This document shows, piece after piece, positions 9,347 to 17,320 of a stretch of 64,000 nucleotides of DNA. A program made the position numbers and the translations under genes. Every line of letters starts with the position of its first letter. Position 1 is the stretch's first letter. Location of the stretch: assembly GCA_031362245.1 (NCBI GenBank), contig JANLSD010000168.1, forward strand, positions 23,932 to 87,931, in the 5' to 3' direction. This stretch comes from JAAURS01 sp031362245. Lineage in GTDB: Bacteria; Cyanobacteriota; Cyanobacteriia; Thermosynechococcales; Thermosynechococcaceae. Below the pieces are notes generated by a model that worked only from the letters and a program-made list of their open reading frames with translations, did no database searches and was not told the origin of the DNA.

Positions 9347-10407
9347 CGCTTGCGTCAAATCCTCTGTCTGTGGTCGGGACGGTCATTGCAGTCCAGGCAA
9401 ACTTTTACCGTGTTCAGCTTGACGAAGCGGAGCTTCCTTCAGCGCAATCTGAGCTGTTGTGTACCCGCCGTGCTCGCCTCAAAAAAATGGGGCAACAGGT
9501 GATGGTAGGAGATCGCGTTGTCATTGAAGAACCGGACTGGCAAGGTCAGCGGGGTGCGGTTTCGGAGGTATTGCCCCGCCGCAGCGAACTGGAGCGGCCT
9601 CCCATTGCCAATGCGGATCAGGTATTGCTGGTGTTTGCGATGGCAGATCCTGTGATTGATGTGTATCAGCTCAGTCGTTTTTTAGTGGCGATTGAGGGGA
9701 CACAGCTTCAGATTCTCATTGGCCTGAGTAAGGCGGATTTGGTGTCTGTGGAGGAGCAGCAGATGTGGTGCGATCGCCTCTTAACCTGGGGCTACACGGC
9801 CATTCCCCTCAGCATCCACATAGGGATTGGGATTGAGTCTATCCGGCAGGCGCTTCAGCATAAGATCACGGTTTTAGCGGGACCCTCGGGGGTGGGAAAA
9901 TCTAGCCTGATTAATACACTGGCACCGGATTTGACCCTACGGGTGGGCGAAATTTCAGAGCATTGGCGTAAAGGCAAGCACACCACTCGTCACGTTGAGC
10001 TATTTGAACTACCCAACGGCGGATTGTTTGCGGATACCCCAGGATTTAGCCAGCCGACGCTGAACTGCACACCAGAGCAGTTGATCTATCATTTTCCCGA
10101 GGGACGCGATCGCCTTGCCCACCAACAATGCCAGTTCAAAGACTGCCTGCATCGGGATGAACCCAACTGTGCGGTTCAGGGAGAGTGGGAACGCTATGGG
10201 GACTATTTAGGGTTTTTAGAAGAGGCGATCGCCGCTCAAACCCAACGCCATCAGACCCGAAATCCAGAGGCCCGCACCAAACGCAAGACCACGCGCACAG
10301 GAGCAGACAGCGATGAACCGATGCTGGATCAAAAACGCTACCGCCGCACATCGCGGAAAACGCTACAGCAGTCTTTAGAGAAGCTGTACGATGAGACGCC
10401 GGAATAA
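9343..10407 (+). CDS. rsgA: Ribosome small-subunit biogenesis GTPase RsgA
   Basis: RsgA is a circularly permuted GTPase that checks late 30S subunit maturation. An N-terminal OB-fold (residues 1-75) is followed by the permuted G motifs: G4 as LSKADL (usual consensus NKxD, here Ser for Asn), then G1 GPSGVGKSSL, then G3 DTPGFSQP. The C-terminal zinc module is present (CQFKDCLHRDEPNC). The 354 residues are within family range, with a basic tail rich in Arg and Lys. The start overlaps the TusA-like gene by 4 bp. A strong hairpin terminator lies 5 bp after the stop. Confidence 0.94.
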   Translation: MTLASNPLSVVGTVIAVQANFYRVQLDEAELPSAQSELLCTRRARLKKMGQQVMVGDRVVIEEPDWQGQRGAVSEVLPRRSELERPPIANADQVLLVFAMADPVIDVYQLSRFLVAIEGTQLQILIGLSKADLVSVEEQQMWCDRLLTWGYTAIPLSIHIGIGIESIRQALQHKITVLAGPSGVGKSSLINTLAPDLTLRVGEISEHWRKGKHTTRHVELFELPNGGLFADTPGFSQPTLNCTPEQLIYHFPEGRDRLAHQQCQFKDCLHRDEPNCAVQGEWERYGDYLGFLEEAIAAQTQRHQTRNPEARTKRKTTRTGADSDEPMLDQKRYRRTSRKTLQQSLEKLYDETPE

Positions 10408-10412
10408 AAAAT

Positions 10413-10451
10413 AAAATAGCGCTTGTACCTCTGGGGTACAAGCGCTATTTT
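10413..10451 (+). terminator. Intrinsic terminator after rsgA
   Basis: A perfect 17-bp inverted repeat (arms 10413-10429 and 10435-10451, the left arm ending CGCTTGTACC) with a 5-nt loop begins 5 bp after the rsgA stop. The arms start with AAAA and end with TTTT. It would end the grpE-to-rsgA transcript and, being symmetric, could also work on leftward transcripts. Confidence 0.85.
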
Positions 10452-10506
10452 AACTAGGTCATCATCACGTCTTAGGATTGTGAATTAAATAAGACACAGA
10501 TTAGGC

Positions 10507-10615
10507 CAGCGGTTGAAACCGCGCCTACAGGAACGAAGTCCGCCTGCGCGGACTAGGAGGGGATTTCAACCCGCGCAGGCGGGTTTTGTTCTTGTAGCCG
10601 CGATTTCAATCGCTG
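10507..10615. repeat. Dispersed palindromic repeat (cyanobacterial hairpin element)
   Basis: This is a 109-bp long imperfect inverted repeat. The outer arms CAGCGGTTGAAACCGCG and CGCGATTTCAATCGCTG pair with few mismatches, and inner arms around TCCGCCTGCGCGGA and CCCGCGCAGGCGGG pair again. Elements of this kind, with the words GAAGTCCGCCT and GCGATTTCAATCGC, are in my recollection scattered through many cyanobacterial genomes between genes. Nothing suggests coding capacity. It lies between the convergent rsgA and glgP genes. Confidence 0.75.
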
Positions 10616-10637
10616 GGTTTTATTAAATCCATAATCC

Positions 10638-13142
10638 TTAGCAGAATGCCGACAACTCAACAGGCACAGGCTTCACATCCCAGATCTCATTACAGTAATC
10701 ACGGATCGAACGATCGGAAGAAAACTTGCCCATGCGAGCCGCATTCAGAATAGACATCCGCGTCCAACGATCCTGATCGCGGTAGGCCAAACTGACCTGA
10801 TCTTGGCACTCAATATAAGGGACAAAATCTGCCAGCACAAAGTAAGGATCCTGGTGCAAGAGCAAGTCCACTAGCGGCTTAAAGATTTCACCATCCCCGT
10901 GGGAGAAGAAACCAGAAGAGATCCGATCAATCGCCAGCTTCAGCTCAGGGCTGCTGTTGTAGTATTCCATCGGCTGATAGCCCGCAGCACGTTTGGCGTA
11001 GACCTCCTCTGCGGTCAACCCAAACAAGAAGAAGTTTTCGGCCCCAACCTCTTCACGGATTTCGACGTTAGCGCCGTCTAGGGTGCCAATGGTGAGGGAA
11101 CCATTGAGGGCAAACTTCATGTTGCCGGTTCCAGAGGCTTCTTTACCAGCCGTGGAAATCTGCTCCGATAGATCCGCTGCGGGGTAAACCCGTTGAGCAA
11201 ACTTAACGTTGAAGTTTTTCATGAACAGTACCTTCAGCCGTCCTCGGACGTCTGGGTCACGGTTCACAATGTCACCCACGGAGTTGATCAGTTTAATAAT
11301 CAGCTTCGCCATGTAGTAACCTGGTGCGGCTTTGCCCCCAAAGAGGAAGGTACGCGGCGTGATCTCGGCATCGGGATTGGCCTTGATCCGGTTGTATAGC
11401 GCAATGATATGAAGCACGTTGAGATGCTGGCGCTTGTACTCGTGAATACGCTTGGCTTGAATGTCAAAGAGCGAAGTGGGGTCTACGGTTAAACCGTATT
11501 GGTTTTGGATATAAACCGAAAGCTCTTGCTTACGATCTTGCTTGATTTGTCGCCACTGCTTCTGAAACTCAGGTTCGTCAACAAATGCCTCAAGTTTGCG
11601 CAGCTCATCAAGATTGCGGATCCAGGTTGGCCCAATTCTTTCAGTAATCAGCTTGGCCAGGGGCTGGTTGCTGAGCACCATAAAGCGACGCGGGGTAACG
11701 CCATTGGTCTTATTGCTGAATTTCTGAGGATACATCTCATAGAAATCTTTGAGCACATCAGACTTCATCAGCTCTGTATGGAGTGCAGCAACGCCGTTGA
11801 TGGCATGGCTGCCCACACAGGCCAAGTGAGCCATCCGCACATAGCGATCGCCACTTTCGTCAATCAGCGACATGCGGGCTAACCGCGCATCGTCATCGGG
11901 GAAACGAATCCGCACTTCGTCTAGGAAGCGGAGGTTGATTTCGTAGATGATTTCTAGGTGACGCGGCAGGATTTGGCCAAACAGGTTAACGGGCCAACGC
12001 TCCAGCGCTTCGGGCATGAGGGTGTGGTTGGTGTAGGCGAGGGTCTTCTGGGTGATAGACCAGGCTTTATCCCAAGGCATTTCGTGGTCGTCAATCAGCA
12101 GGCGCATTAACTCTGCCACGGAAATGGCGGGGTGCGTGTCGTTGAGCTGGACTGCAAATTTTTCGTGGAAATGATCGACAGGAATGCCTTGGCGATCCAG
12201 GATCCGGATCATGTCCTGAAGAGAACAGGAGACAAAGAAGATTTGCTGGGTCAACCGCAGCAGCTTGCCCTGAGATCCGTCATCGTTGGGATAGAGCACT
12301 TTTGAGATGTTTTCTGAAAACACCTTTTCGTGAACGGCACCCAGGTAGTCACCGGAGTTAAACGCCTCAAAGTCAAAGGACTCAGGCGCTTGAGCGGTCC
12401 ACAGGCGCAGGGTATTGGCGGTATTGGTCTGGAAACCTAGGATAGGCGTGTCGTAGGGAATTCCTTTGAGGATTTGATACGGTGCCCATCGCACGCGCTT
12501 GACGCCCTGATTATCCACGTAGTGCTCTGTGTGGCCCCCAATTTTGACGGGGACGGCCCATTCGGGTCTGGGCAGTTCCCAGGGGTTTCCGGCTCGCAGC
12601 CATTTGTCGGTTAGCTCAATTTGCCAGCCGTCTTTAATGTCTTGGGCAAAGATGCCAAATTCGTAGCGGATCCCATACCCAATACTGGGGATGTCTAGAG
12701 TGGCGAGAGAATCTAGGTAACAGGCGGCTAAGCGACCAAGACCACCATTGCCTAGCCCTGGTTCTTCTTCTTGCTCAAGCAACGCGTCAAAGTCTAGACC
12801 CAGCTCGTCCATTGCCTGCTTGGTCTGGTCATAGATGCCGAGATTGATGAGGTTGTTGCCGAGATGAGGACCCATCAAAAACTCTGCGGACAGGTACGCG
12901 ACGGTACGGGATCCGGCGTTGGTATAGGTGGCAGCAGTGTTGATCCAGCGCTGAAGCATGCGATCGCGCACGGTATAGGCCAACGCCTGGTAGTAGTCAT
13001 TCTGGCTGGCAAGGCCCGGAAATTTACCCAGCACATAAAATAGATTGTCTAGAAACGAGCGCTTGAGTATATCAACCCCTAGTCCAGTCCGACTGAGGTC
13101 ACAAGTCATCGTTTCAATCGTCAGATTAGAGGCCGTTTGCAT
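10638..13142 (-). CDS. glgP: Glycogen phosphorylase
   Basis: This PLP-dependent enzyme releases glucose-1-phosphate from glycogen, the night-time carbon store of cyanobacteria. The 834 residues are full length. Recognisable parts are LAACYLDSLATLDIPSIGYG near the N-terminus, the substrate stretch QLNDTHPAISVAELMR and the PLP-lysine region KEASGTGNMKFALNGS followed by GTLDGANVEI. The start MQTASNLTIE at 13142 is the only good N-terminus. It is transcribed alone. The upstream region carries several short perfect palindromes, listed separately. Confidence 0.96.
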   Translation of the reverse strand: MQTASNLTIETMTCDLSRTGLGVDILKRSFLDNLFYVLGKFPGLASQNDYYQALAYTVRDRMLQRWINTAATYTNAGSRTVAYLSAEFLMGPHLGNNLINLGIYDQTKQAMDELGLDFDALLEQEEEPGLGNGGLGRLAACYLDSLATLDIPSIGYGIRYEFGIFAQDIKDGWQIELTDKWLRAGNPWELPRPEWAVPVKIGGHTEHYVDNQGVKRVRWAPYQILKGIPYDTPILGFQTNTANTLRLWTAQAPESFDFEAFNSGDYLGAVHEKVFSENISKVLYPNDDGSQGKLLRLTQQIFFVSCSLQDMIRILDRQGIPVDHFHEKFAVQLNDTHPAISVAELMRLLIDDHEMPWDKAWSITQKTLAYTNHTLMPEALERWPVNLFGQILPRHLEIIYEINLRFLDEVRIRFPDDDARLARMSLIDESGDRYVRMAHLACVGSHAINGVAALHTELMKSDVLKDFYEMYPQKFSNKTNGVTPRRFMVLSNQPLAKLITERIGPTWIRNLDELRKLEAFVDEPEFQKQWRQIKQDRKQELSVYIQNQYGLTVDPTSLFDIQAKRIHEYKRQHLNVLHIIALYNRIKANPDAEITPRTFLFGGKAAPGYYMAKLIIKLINSVGDIVNRDPDVRGRLKVLFMKNFNVKFAQRVYPAADLSEQISTAGKEASGTGNMKFALNGSLTIGTLDGANVEIREEVGAENFFLFGLTAEEVYAKRAAGYQPMEYYNSSPELKLAIDRISSGFFSHGDGEIFKPLVDLLLHQDPYFVLADFVPYIECQDQVSLAYRDQDRWTRMSILNAARMGKFSSDRSIRDYCNEIWDVKPVPVELSAFC

Positions 13143-13329
13143 GCATCAATTCCTTCACAACTAAGGCTTCCAATGGTTATTCAAGTCAACGGTCGATAAG
13201 GCAGAGCAACAGCTTAACGCGGATGGCCTCTTCCAAAATTCAATTATTGCTGATCCCCGATCAAAGCAGACTCTATGGTTGGTCAAGAAGGATCCCAATC
13301 CTAAACTCTAACCCCAACCGTTATTGCCA

Positions 13330-13430
13330 GTGTCGCATAAGACACCGTGTTTCTAGGAATTTATTCCTAGAAGACATTCTAAAGACAGCTTTCCATAGTC
13401 ACTGGTGTCAAACGGTTGTCCACGACACCA
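13330..13430. promoter_or_regulatory. Cluster of short palindromes upstream of glgP
   Basis: The 310-bp gap between glgP and the 2TM gene holds three inverted repeats: GTGTC-N6-GACAC (13330-13345), the perfect TTCTAGGAAT-TT-ATTCCTAGAA (13351-13372) and TGGTGTC-N14-GACACCA (13403-13430). The first and third share the half-site GTGTC. No T-run follows any of them, so they look more like protein-binding sites or an RNA leader structure than terminators. They lie 190-290 bp upstream of the glgP start. The function is inferred only. Confidence 0.4.
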
Positions 13431-13452
13431 AACTGTTCAAGAATATCCTTTC

Positions 13453-13944
13453 CTAGGCGCTGATCAGTCGATCAATCCAGCGGGTGACAACTTTACGCAC
13501 TTTATGTTTGCGGTGCCAGTTTTGAAATGCCCTTTCGTAGGCATCTCCGCGCACCATAAAAACATTCCAGGCACTGAGTCCTAAGGGGACGCAGAAACAT
13601 AAAACAATGTAGAGTGACCAGGGTGTGCCCCACCCCGTCAGGGTGTTAAACAGGACAAAAAAGGCGCTGAATACGGTCGAGCACCCCAGATGCTTCGTTA
13701 GCTTGCCTTGTCGATATTGGTTAAAAACTTCACGCTTTTGGTTTTCATCGTTAGAAACCATCCACGCTTGTTCGGCTTGATGGATAATCGCAGCGGGGAT
13801 TTCTAGGTCGTCGGCAATTTCTAGGAGCTGGGCACGGGAAAATTCGCCTGCGTAGGCATGCTGGGCGATCGCAATGTTGAGGATTTGCTGAACGGCTTCT
13901 TGTGAATAGATTTGTTTGTTATCAGGCGTTTCAGAATTTGGCAT
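13453..13944 (-). CDS. 2TM domain-containing protein
   Basis: This 163-residue membrane protein has a soluble N-terminal half of about 75 residues, two adjacent transmembrane helices (around CSTVFSAFFVLFNTLTGWG and LYIVLCFCVPLGLSAWNVF) and a basic cytoplasmic tail. That is the layout of the 2TM domain family of unknown function seen in bacteria, sometimes attached to sensor proteins. The N-terminal part (SQEAVQQILNIAIAQ) resembles short helical regions found before such domains in cyanobacteria. No catalytic motif is visible. It is single, between glgP and the SemiSWEET gene. Confidence 0.7.
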   Translation of the reverse strand: MPNSETPDNKQIYSQEAVQQILNIAIAQHAYAGEFSRAQLLEIADDLEIPAAIIHQAEQAWMVSNDENQKREVFNQYRQGKLTKHLGCSTVFSAFFVLFNTLTGWGTPWSLYIVLCFCVPLGLSAWNVFMVRGDAYERAFQNWHRKHKVRKVVTRWIDRLISA

Positions 13945-14103
13945 GGCGTCTACGTTTCCCTGAATGCATCCCGCACGAATACTCTATTCATTGTAATGAT
14001 TCCATTTAAGGGATAGCTACATCACGCTCCTTCGGTCGAGATAGCCGTACCTCTCCCTGCCCACAGGCCCATGCTGTACCTGAAACACAAACCCATCAAA
14101 ACC

Positions 14104-14358
14104 CTAGTCATAACGAAGCTTCAGACCCAAAATAATCAAGGCCAAAATTAGGGTGATTAAATTAGCCAAAATAATGGGGGTAGCCTGAAGCAAAATACCG
14201 TACACTAGCCACAAAAACACCCCTGCACAAAAGCTAACCAACATCGGCAGCGACATATCTTTGGCAGATTTCGTCCGCCAAGTTTTCAACAGCTGAGGGA
14301 CGAAGGAGATTGTGGTTAAGGTTCCAGCAAGAAGGCCCAGTAGGGTGATCAGGGTCAT
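14104..14358 (-). CDS. SemiSWEET-type PQ-loop transporter
   Basis: This 84-residue protein has three predicted transmembrane helices and the PQ signature (ISFVPQLLKTWRTKSAKDMS), as in bacterial SemiSWEETs, which dimerise to move sugars. I start it at the ATG at 14358 (MTLITLLGLLAG). An upstream TTG at 14388 would overlap the helicase gene and add ten polar residues that do not fit the first helix. It lies 7 bp after the helicase gene, so the two may be co-transcribed, although their functions are not obviously linked. The substrate is unknown. Confidence 0.82.
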   Translation of the reverse strand: MTLITLLGLLAGTLTTISFVPQLLKTWRTKSAKDMSLPMLVSFCAGVFLWLVYGILLQATPIILANLITLILALIILGLKLRYD

Positions 14359-14365
14359 AGGGTGT

Positions 14366-16720
14366 TTATCCGCGATCGCGGGGGACAAAAATACTGGGGA
14401 ATCGCTGTTTGAGGGCGGGAATCACAGGGCATGGGTTTTGACGCTCTAGGGGGGGCTGACGCTCCCAATTAAAGCTACCCCAACTATAGGGGGCCATCTG
14501 GGCCGCCGATAGCCATAGTAGACGCTTTGCACGGGTCATGGCGACGTAGAGGAGTCTCAGCTCTTCTGCCACTTTTAGACTTTTGGCTTGTTGCCATGCC
14601 TCTTGAGCCGAGGGGAGGGGAGAGATCTGATGGAGGTTGGCACGGATTTGGGCACGGGCGACTTCTGCGATCGCAAAGTCTCCTAAAAACTGTGCCGTTC
14701 CTGGCACCCGTAAATTTCCAGGAATGACGTTTTCGTGCAGAAAGGGCAGAAATACCACGTCCCAATCCAGTCCTTTGGCTTTGTGCATGGTAATGAGGGT
14801 GAGCTGATGAGGACGGGTGTAGTGGCTATCGTCGTTTTCCAGGTCAACGGCTTCAAACCGCTCGGTACTGACAATTTCTTGGAGAATTGAGATGTTGGCG
14901 GCAAGGGTGGTACGAATGCTGGGTGCAGCGCTTTCACCACTCATCTGTTGCTGGAGTCGAGTGGTGAGTTTATCGGCGGTGGCTAACTCGGCGGCATCGT
15001 AGTTGAGCATCAGGGCCAGAAATGAGATGAGCTGATACAGCGGCAGCTCCCACCGCGCCGCCAGCAGCTTAACGCAAACCCCACGGATTTCCGCCAGTTT
15101 GGGTTCGGCGTCAGCGGGGGCGAGAAGGCCAGGATACAAAAACTGTTCGGGTTCGTTGGCGATCTGGTTGAAGTCATAGGTGGGCACAATCTGCCGTTTA
15201 GCCAGGGTGGTCAGCACGGCCTTGAAGTATTCCGTGGAGTGGGGCCGTGCCAAAAACTGAAGCATCGCCAACATTTCGTTGGGGACATTGGAGCGGCGAT
15301 CATTGGCTCCCACGTCATAAATCGGGATGGTATGGTCTGCGAGGTTGACAGATAATCCATAGCGGTTAGGCTCGCTGAGCACCGCCGCCAAAAAGCGAGC
15401 CTGTTTATTTTCCCGCACCAATACTGCAATACGCAGGTCAGGGGTTTGAGCCAAAACGTCCACCACCCGCTGTCCAATTTGTTCAGCGGTGCGATAAATA
15501 TCGGCAGGGAAATACAGCTCTACGCCGCGCCCCAGGAGTGGGGGATTTGTCGGAGCTGTATCGTCGTCTGGTGAAACGGGAACAATGGCCTGTACCTGAA
15601 ACGGACGCTCTGCTGCACTGACCAGAGGGGATTGATTGGCCCAGGTCAACATAAAGTTGGCGGCATCGATGACGGGCTGACAGCTACGGGCTGATTGCGT
15701 CATTTCGGCAAGGCGATCGCCTGGGGCCTGGGCTTGGCAAAACTGCCGGAAGTAGATGGGATCGGCAGGGGTGAAGGTGGAGTTAATGGCTTGGTTAGGA
15801 TCGCCCACGCGAATGAGGTTGAGCTGGTCAGGACGATGGGGGTTGGCGGCGAGGGATTCTAGCAGTTGGGATTGCAACGGGGTAGAGTCTTGGGCTTCGT
15901 CTTCAAAGATGGCAAACATTTCTTGTTGCAAGGTCGCCAAAATTTGCGGGTCTTTGAGCACCCGAAGGGCACCTAAAATCATGTCGTCGTAGTCAATCCA
16001 GCCCGAGAGCTTGAGTAGTTCGTCGTACTGCTGGTAGAGACCACTGGCGATCGCCAAAATCGGCAACTCATCCGTCATCCGCTCAGAAAAGACCGCCAGA
16101 TCCTCGGGCGTCAAACCCGAACTTTTGGCCTCATGGATAGCGGTATGGGCCAGGGCAGGCAAAATATCCGACCGCAGGGCAGACTGTCGCCGCAGCCGCT
16201 CCCCTTCTTCTGTGTCTAGGGTTCCCGCCTCCAACAGCAGCCGAAACAGATTGGGCTGGGCCTGAATCCATTGCTCTACGCACTGACGGATTAACCGATG
16301 GCTTTGGTAGGGTGAAACCAGGGTTGCGTTCCCCAAGTCCAACCCTGACTGCTGGGGATAGCGGGAGGCAATATTGAGGGCAAGGCTATGGAGCGTCTGC
16401 ACCATAAACCCTGATGGAGGTAGCTCCAGTTCCTTGAGGAAATGCCGCACCTTTTGTTTAAGATTCGCCGCAGCAGAACGGGTAAAGGTGACAAGCACCA
16501 GTTGATGCCCATAACTAAGATGATGGCGGGCAATGGTGATGGCGGCAGCCGCCGCCATGCCGTGGGATTTACCTGCTCCGGGTACCGCAGACACCGCCAA
16601 AGGGCCGCCTTTCCACTCTGCCATCTCTCGTTGTCCAGGCCGAAGCGACTGGGACAACTGCGAAAGCTGTTGCTTTAAGGCGATCGCCCTGGTTTCTGGC
16701 GTAGTCACAGGATGGATCAT
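14366..16720 (-). CDS. UvrD/PcrA-type superfamily 1 DNA helicase
   Basis: This is a 784-residue SF1A helicase. Motif I is AVPGAGKSH (a variant of GxGKT), motif II is FEDEAQDS (DExQD type), and the C-terminal part has motif V (ITMHKAKGLDWDVVFLP) and motif VI (LLYVAMTRAKRLLWL). The order and length fit UvrD-like proteins that act in repair or recombination. It lacks the extra nuclease domain of AddA or RecB. The sequence is rather divergent from canonical UvrD or PcrA, and cyanobacteria often carry this type besides a classical uvrD, so I give no gene symbol. ATPase activity is likely; the pathway is open. Confidence 0.88.
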   Translation of the reverse strand: MIHPVTTPETRAIALKQQLSQLSQSLRPGQREMAEWKGGPLAVSAVPGAGKSHGMAAAAAITIARHHLSYGHQLVLVTFTRSAAANLKQKVRHFLKELELPPSGFMVQTLHSLALNIASRYPQQSGLDLGNATLVSPYQSHRLIRQCVEQWIQAQPNLFRLLLEAGTLDTEEGERLRRQSALRSDILPALAHTAIHEAKSSGLTPEDLAVFSERMTDELPILAIASGLYQQYDELLKLSGWIDYDDMILGALRVLKDPQILATLQQEMFAIFEDEAQDSTPLQSQLLESLAANPHRPDQLNLIRVGDPNQAINSTFTPADPIYFRQFCQAQAPGDRLAEMTQSARSCQPVIDAANFMLTWANQSPLVSAAERPFQVQAIVPVSPDDDTAPTNPPLLGRGVELYFPADIYRTAEQIGQRVVDVLAQTPDLRIAVLVRENKQARFLAAVLSEPNRYGLSVNLADHTIPIYDVGANDRRSNVPNEMLAMLQFLARPHSTEYFKAVLTTLAKRQIVPTYDFNQIANEPEQFLYPGLLAPADAEPKLAEIRGVCVKLLAARWELPLYQLISFLALMLNYDAAELATADKLTTRLQQQMSGESAAPSIRTTLAANISILQEIVSTERFEAVDLENDDSHYTRPHQLTLITMHKAKGLDWDVVFLPFLHENVIPGNLRVPGTAQFLGDFAIAEVARAQIRANLHQISPLPSAQEAWQQAKSLKVAEELRLLYVAMTRAKRLLWLSAAQMAPYSWGSFNWERQPPLERQNPCPVIPALKQRFPSIFVPRDRG

Positions 16721-17320
16721 GAGCAGTGACCACGAACGCTAAATCGTAGACGAAGAGAGGGCTGCCCGCTCCAAAAGTGTGAATTGAATGGATGTACCCC
16801 CCTGGGAGCAAACATTCAAAGCATAAACCTCAAGATGAGGCAGACTCTACTCCTTCGTAGGATTACTCCTGTTTGTATCCTACTGGATTCGACGCAATTA
16901 TTGAGATGACGAGTTGAGATGACGAGAACCCTTGTAAGGGTGTTTACAAAATCCCAATGCTTAGATTACCTGAATAGATGAATTGATCTGGCTTCCAATC
17001 TTTACCCATGAACTGATTGGCAATGAAATCTTAAAAAATGGTGAGAAATTGAGTTCAGTCCTCTATTAAGTTGTGGGAAGAAGCTAAAGCAACTTTTATA
17101 AAGATTTTCGGCTTTTTAAGTGTATCTAGCGGATCTTTCGGTATTTTATTTTTATGATAACCATAGATTTATCAAGTTTTGAGCAAGTCGTATAGATATT
17201 AAGTTTAATTTTGGACTTACATTTTCACGGCTTGCACAGATGGGGTCGATGAACGATCAGGGGGGCTTTGTTTTCCTGGCATAACCGAATCAAGACCATT
17301 CAGGAGGCTGGAGAGAGTGT
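16721..17320. repeat. Intergenic region with a 13-bp tandem duplication
   Basis: This 600-bp gap separates the outward-facing helicase and channel-like genes. The only structure I see is a perfect tandem pair of TTGAGATGACGAG at 16901-16913 and 16914-16926. The right half is AT-rich and should hold the promoter of the gene at 17321, which is preceded by CAGGAGG, a good ribosome binding site, at about 17301. No RNA gene is apparent. Confidence 0.5.

Noticed and set aside
13223..13456. 77-codon ORF upstream of glgP
   Set aside because: Overlaps the palindrome cluster, no motif and an unlikely composition.
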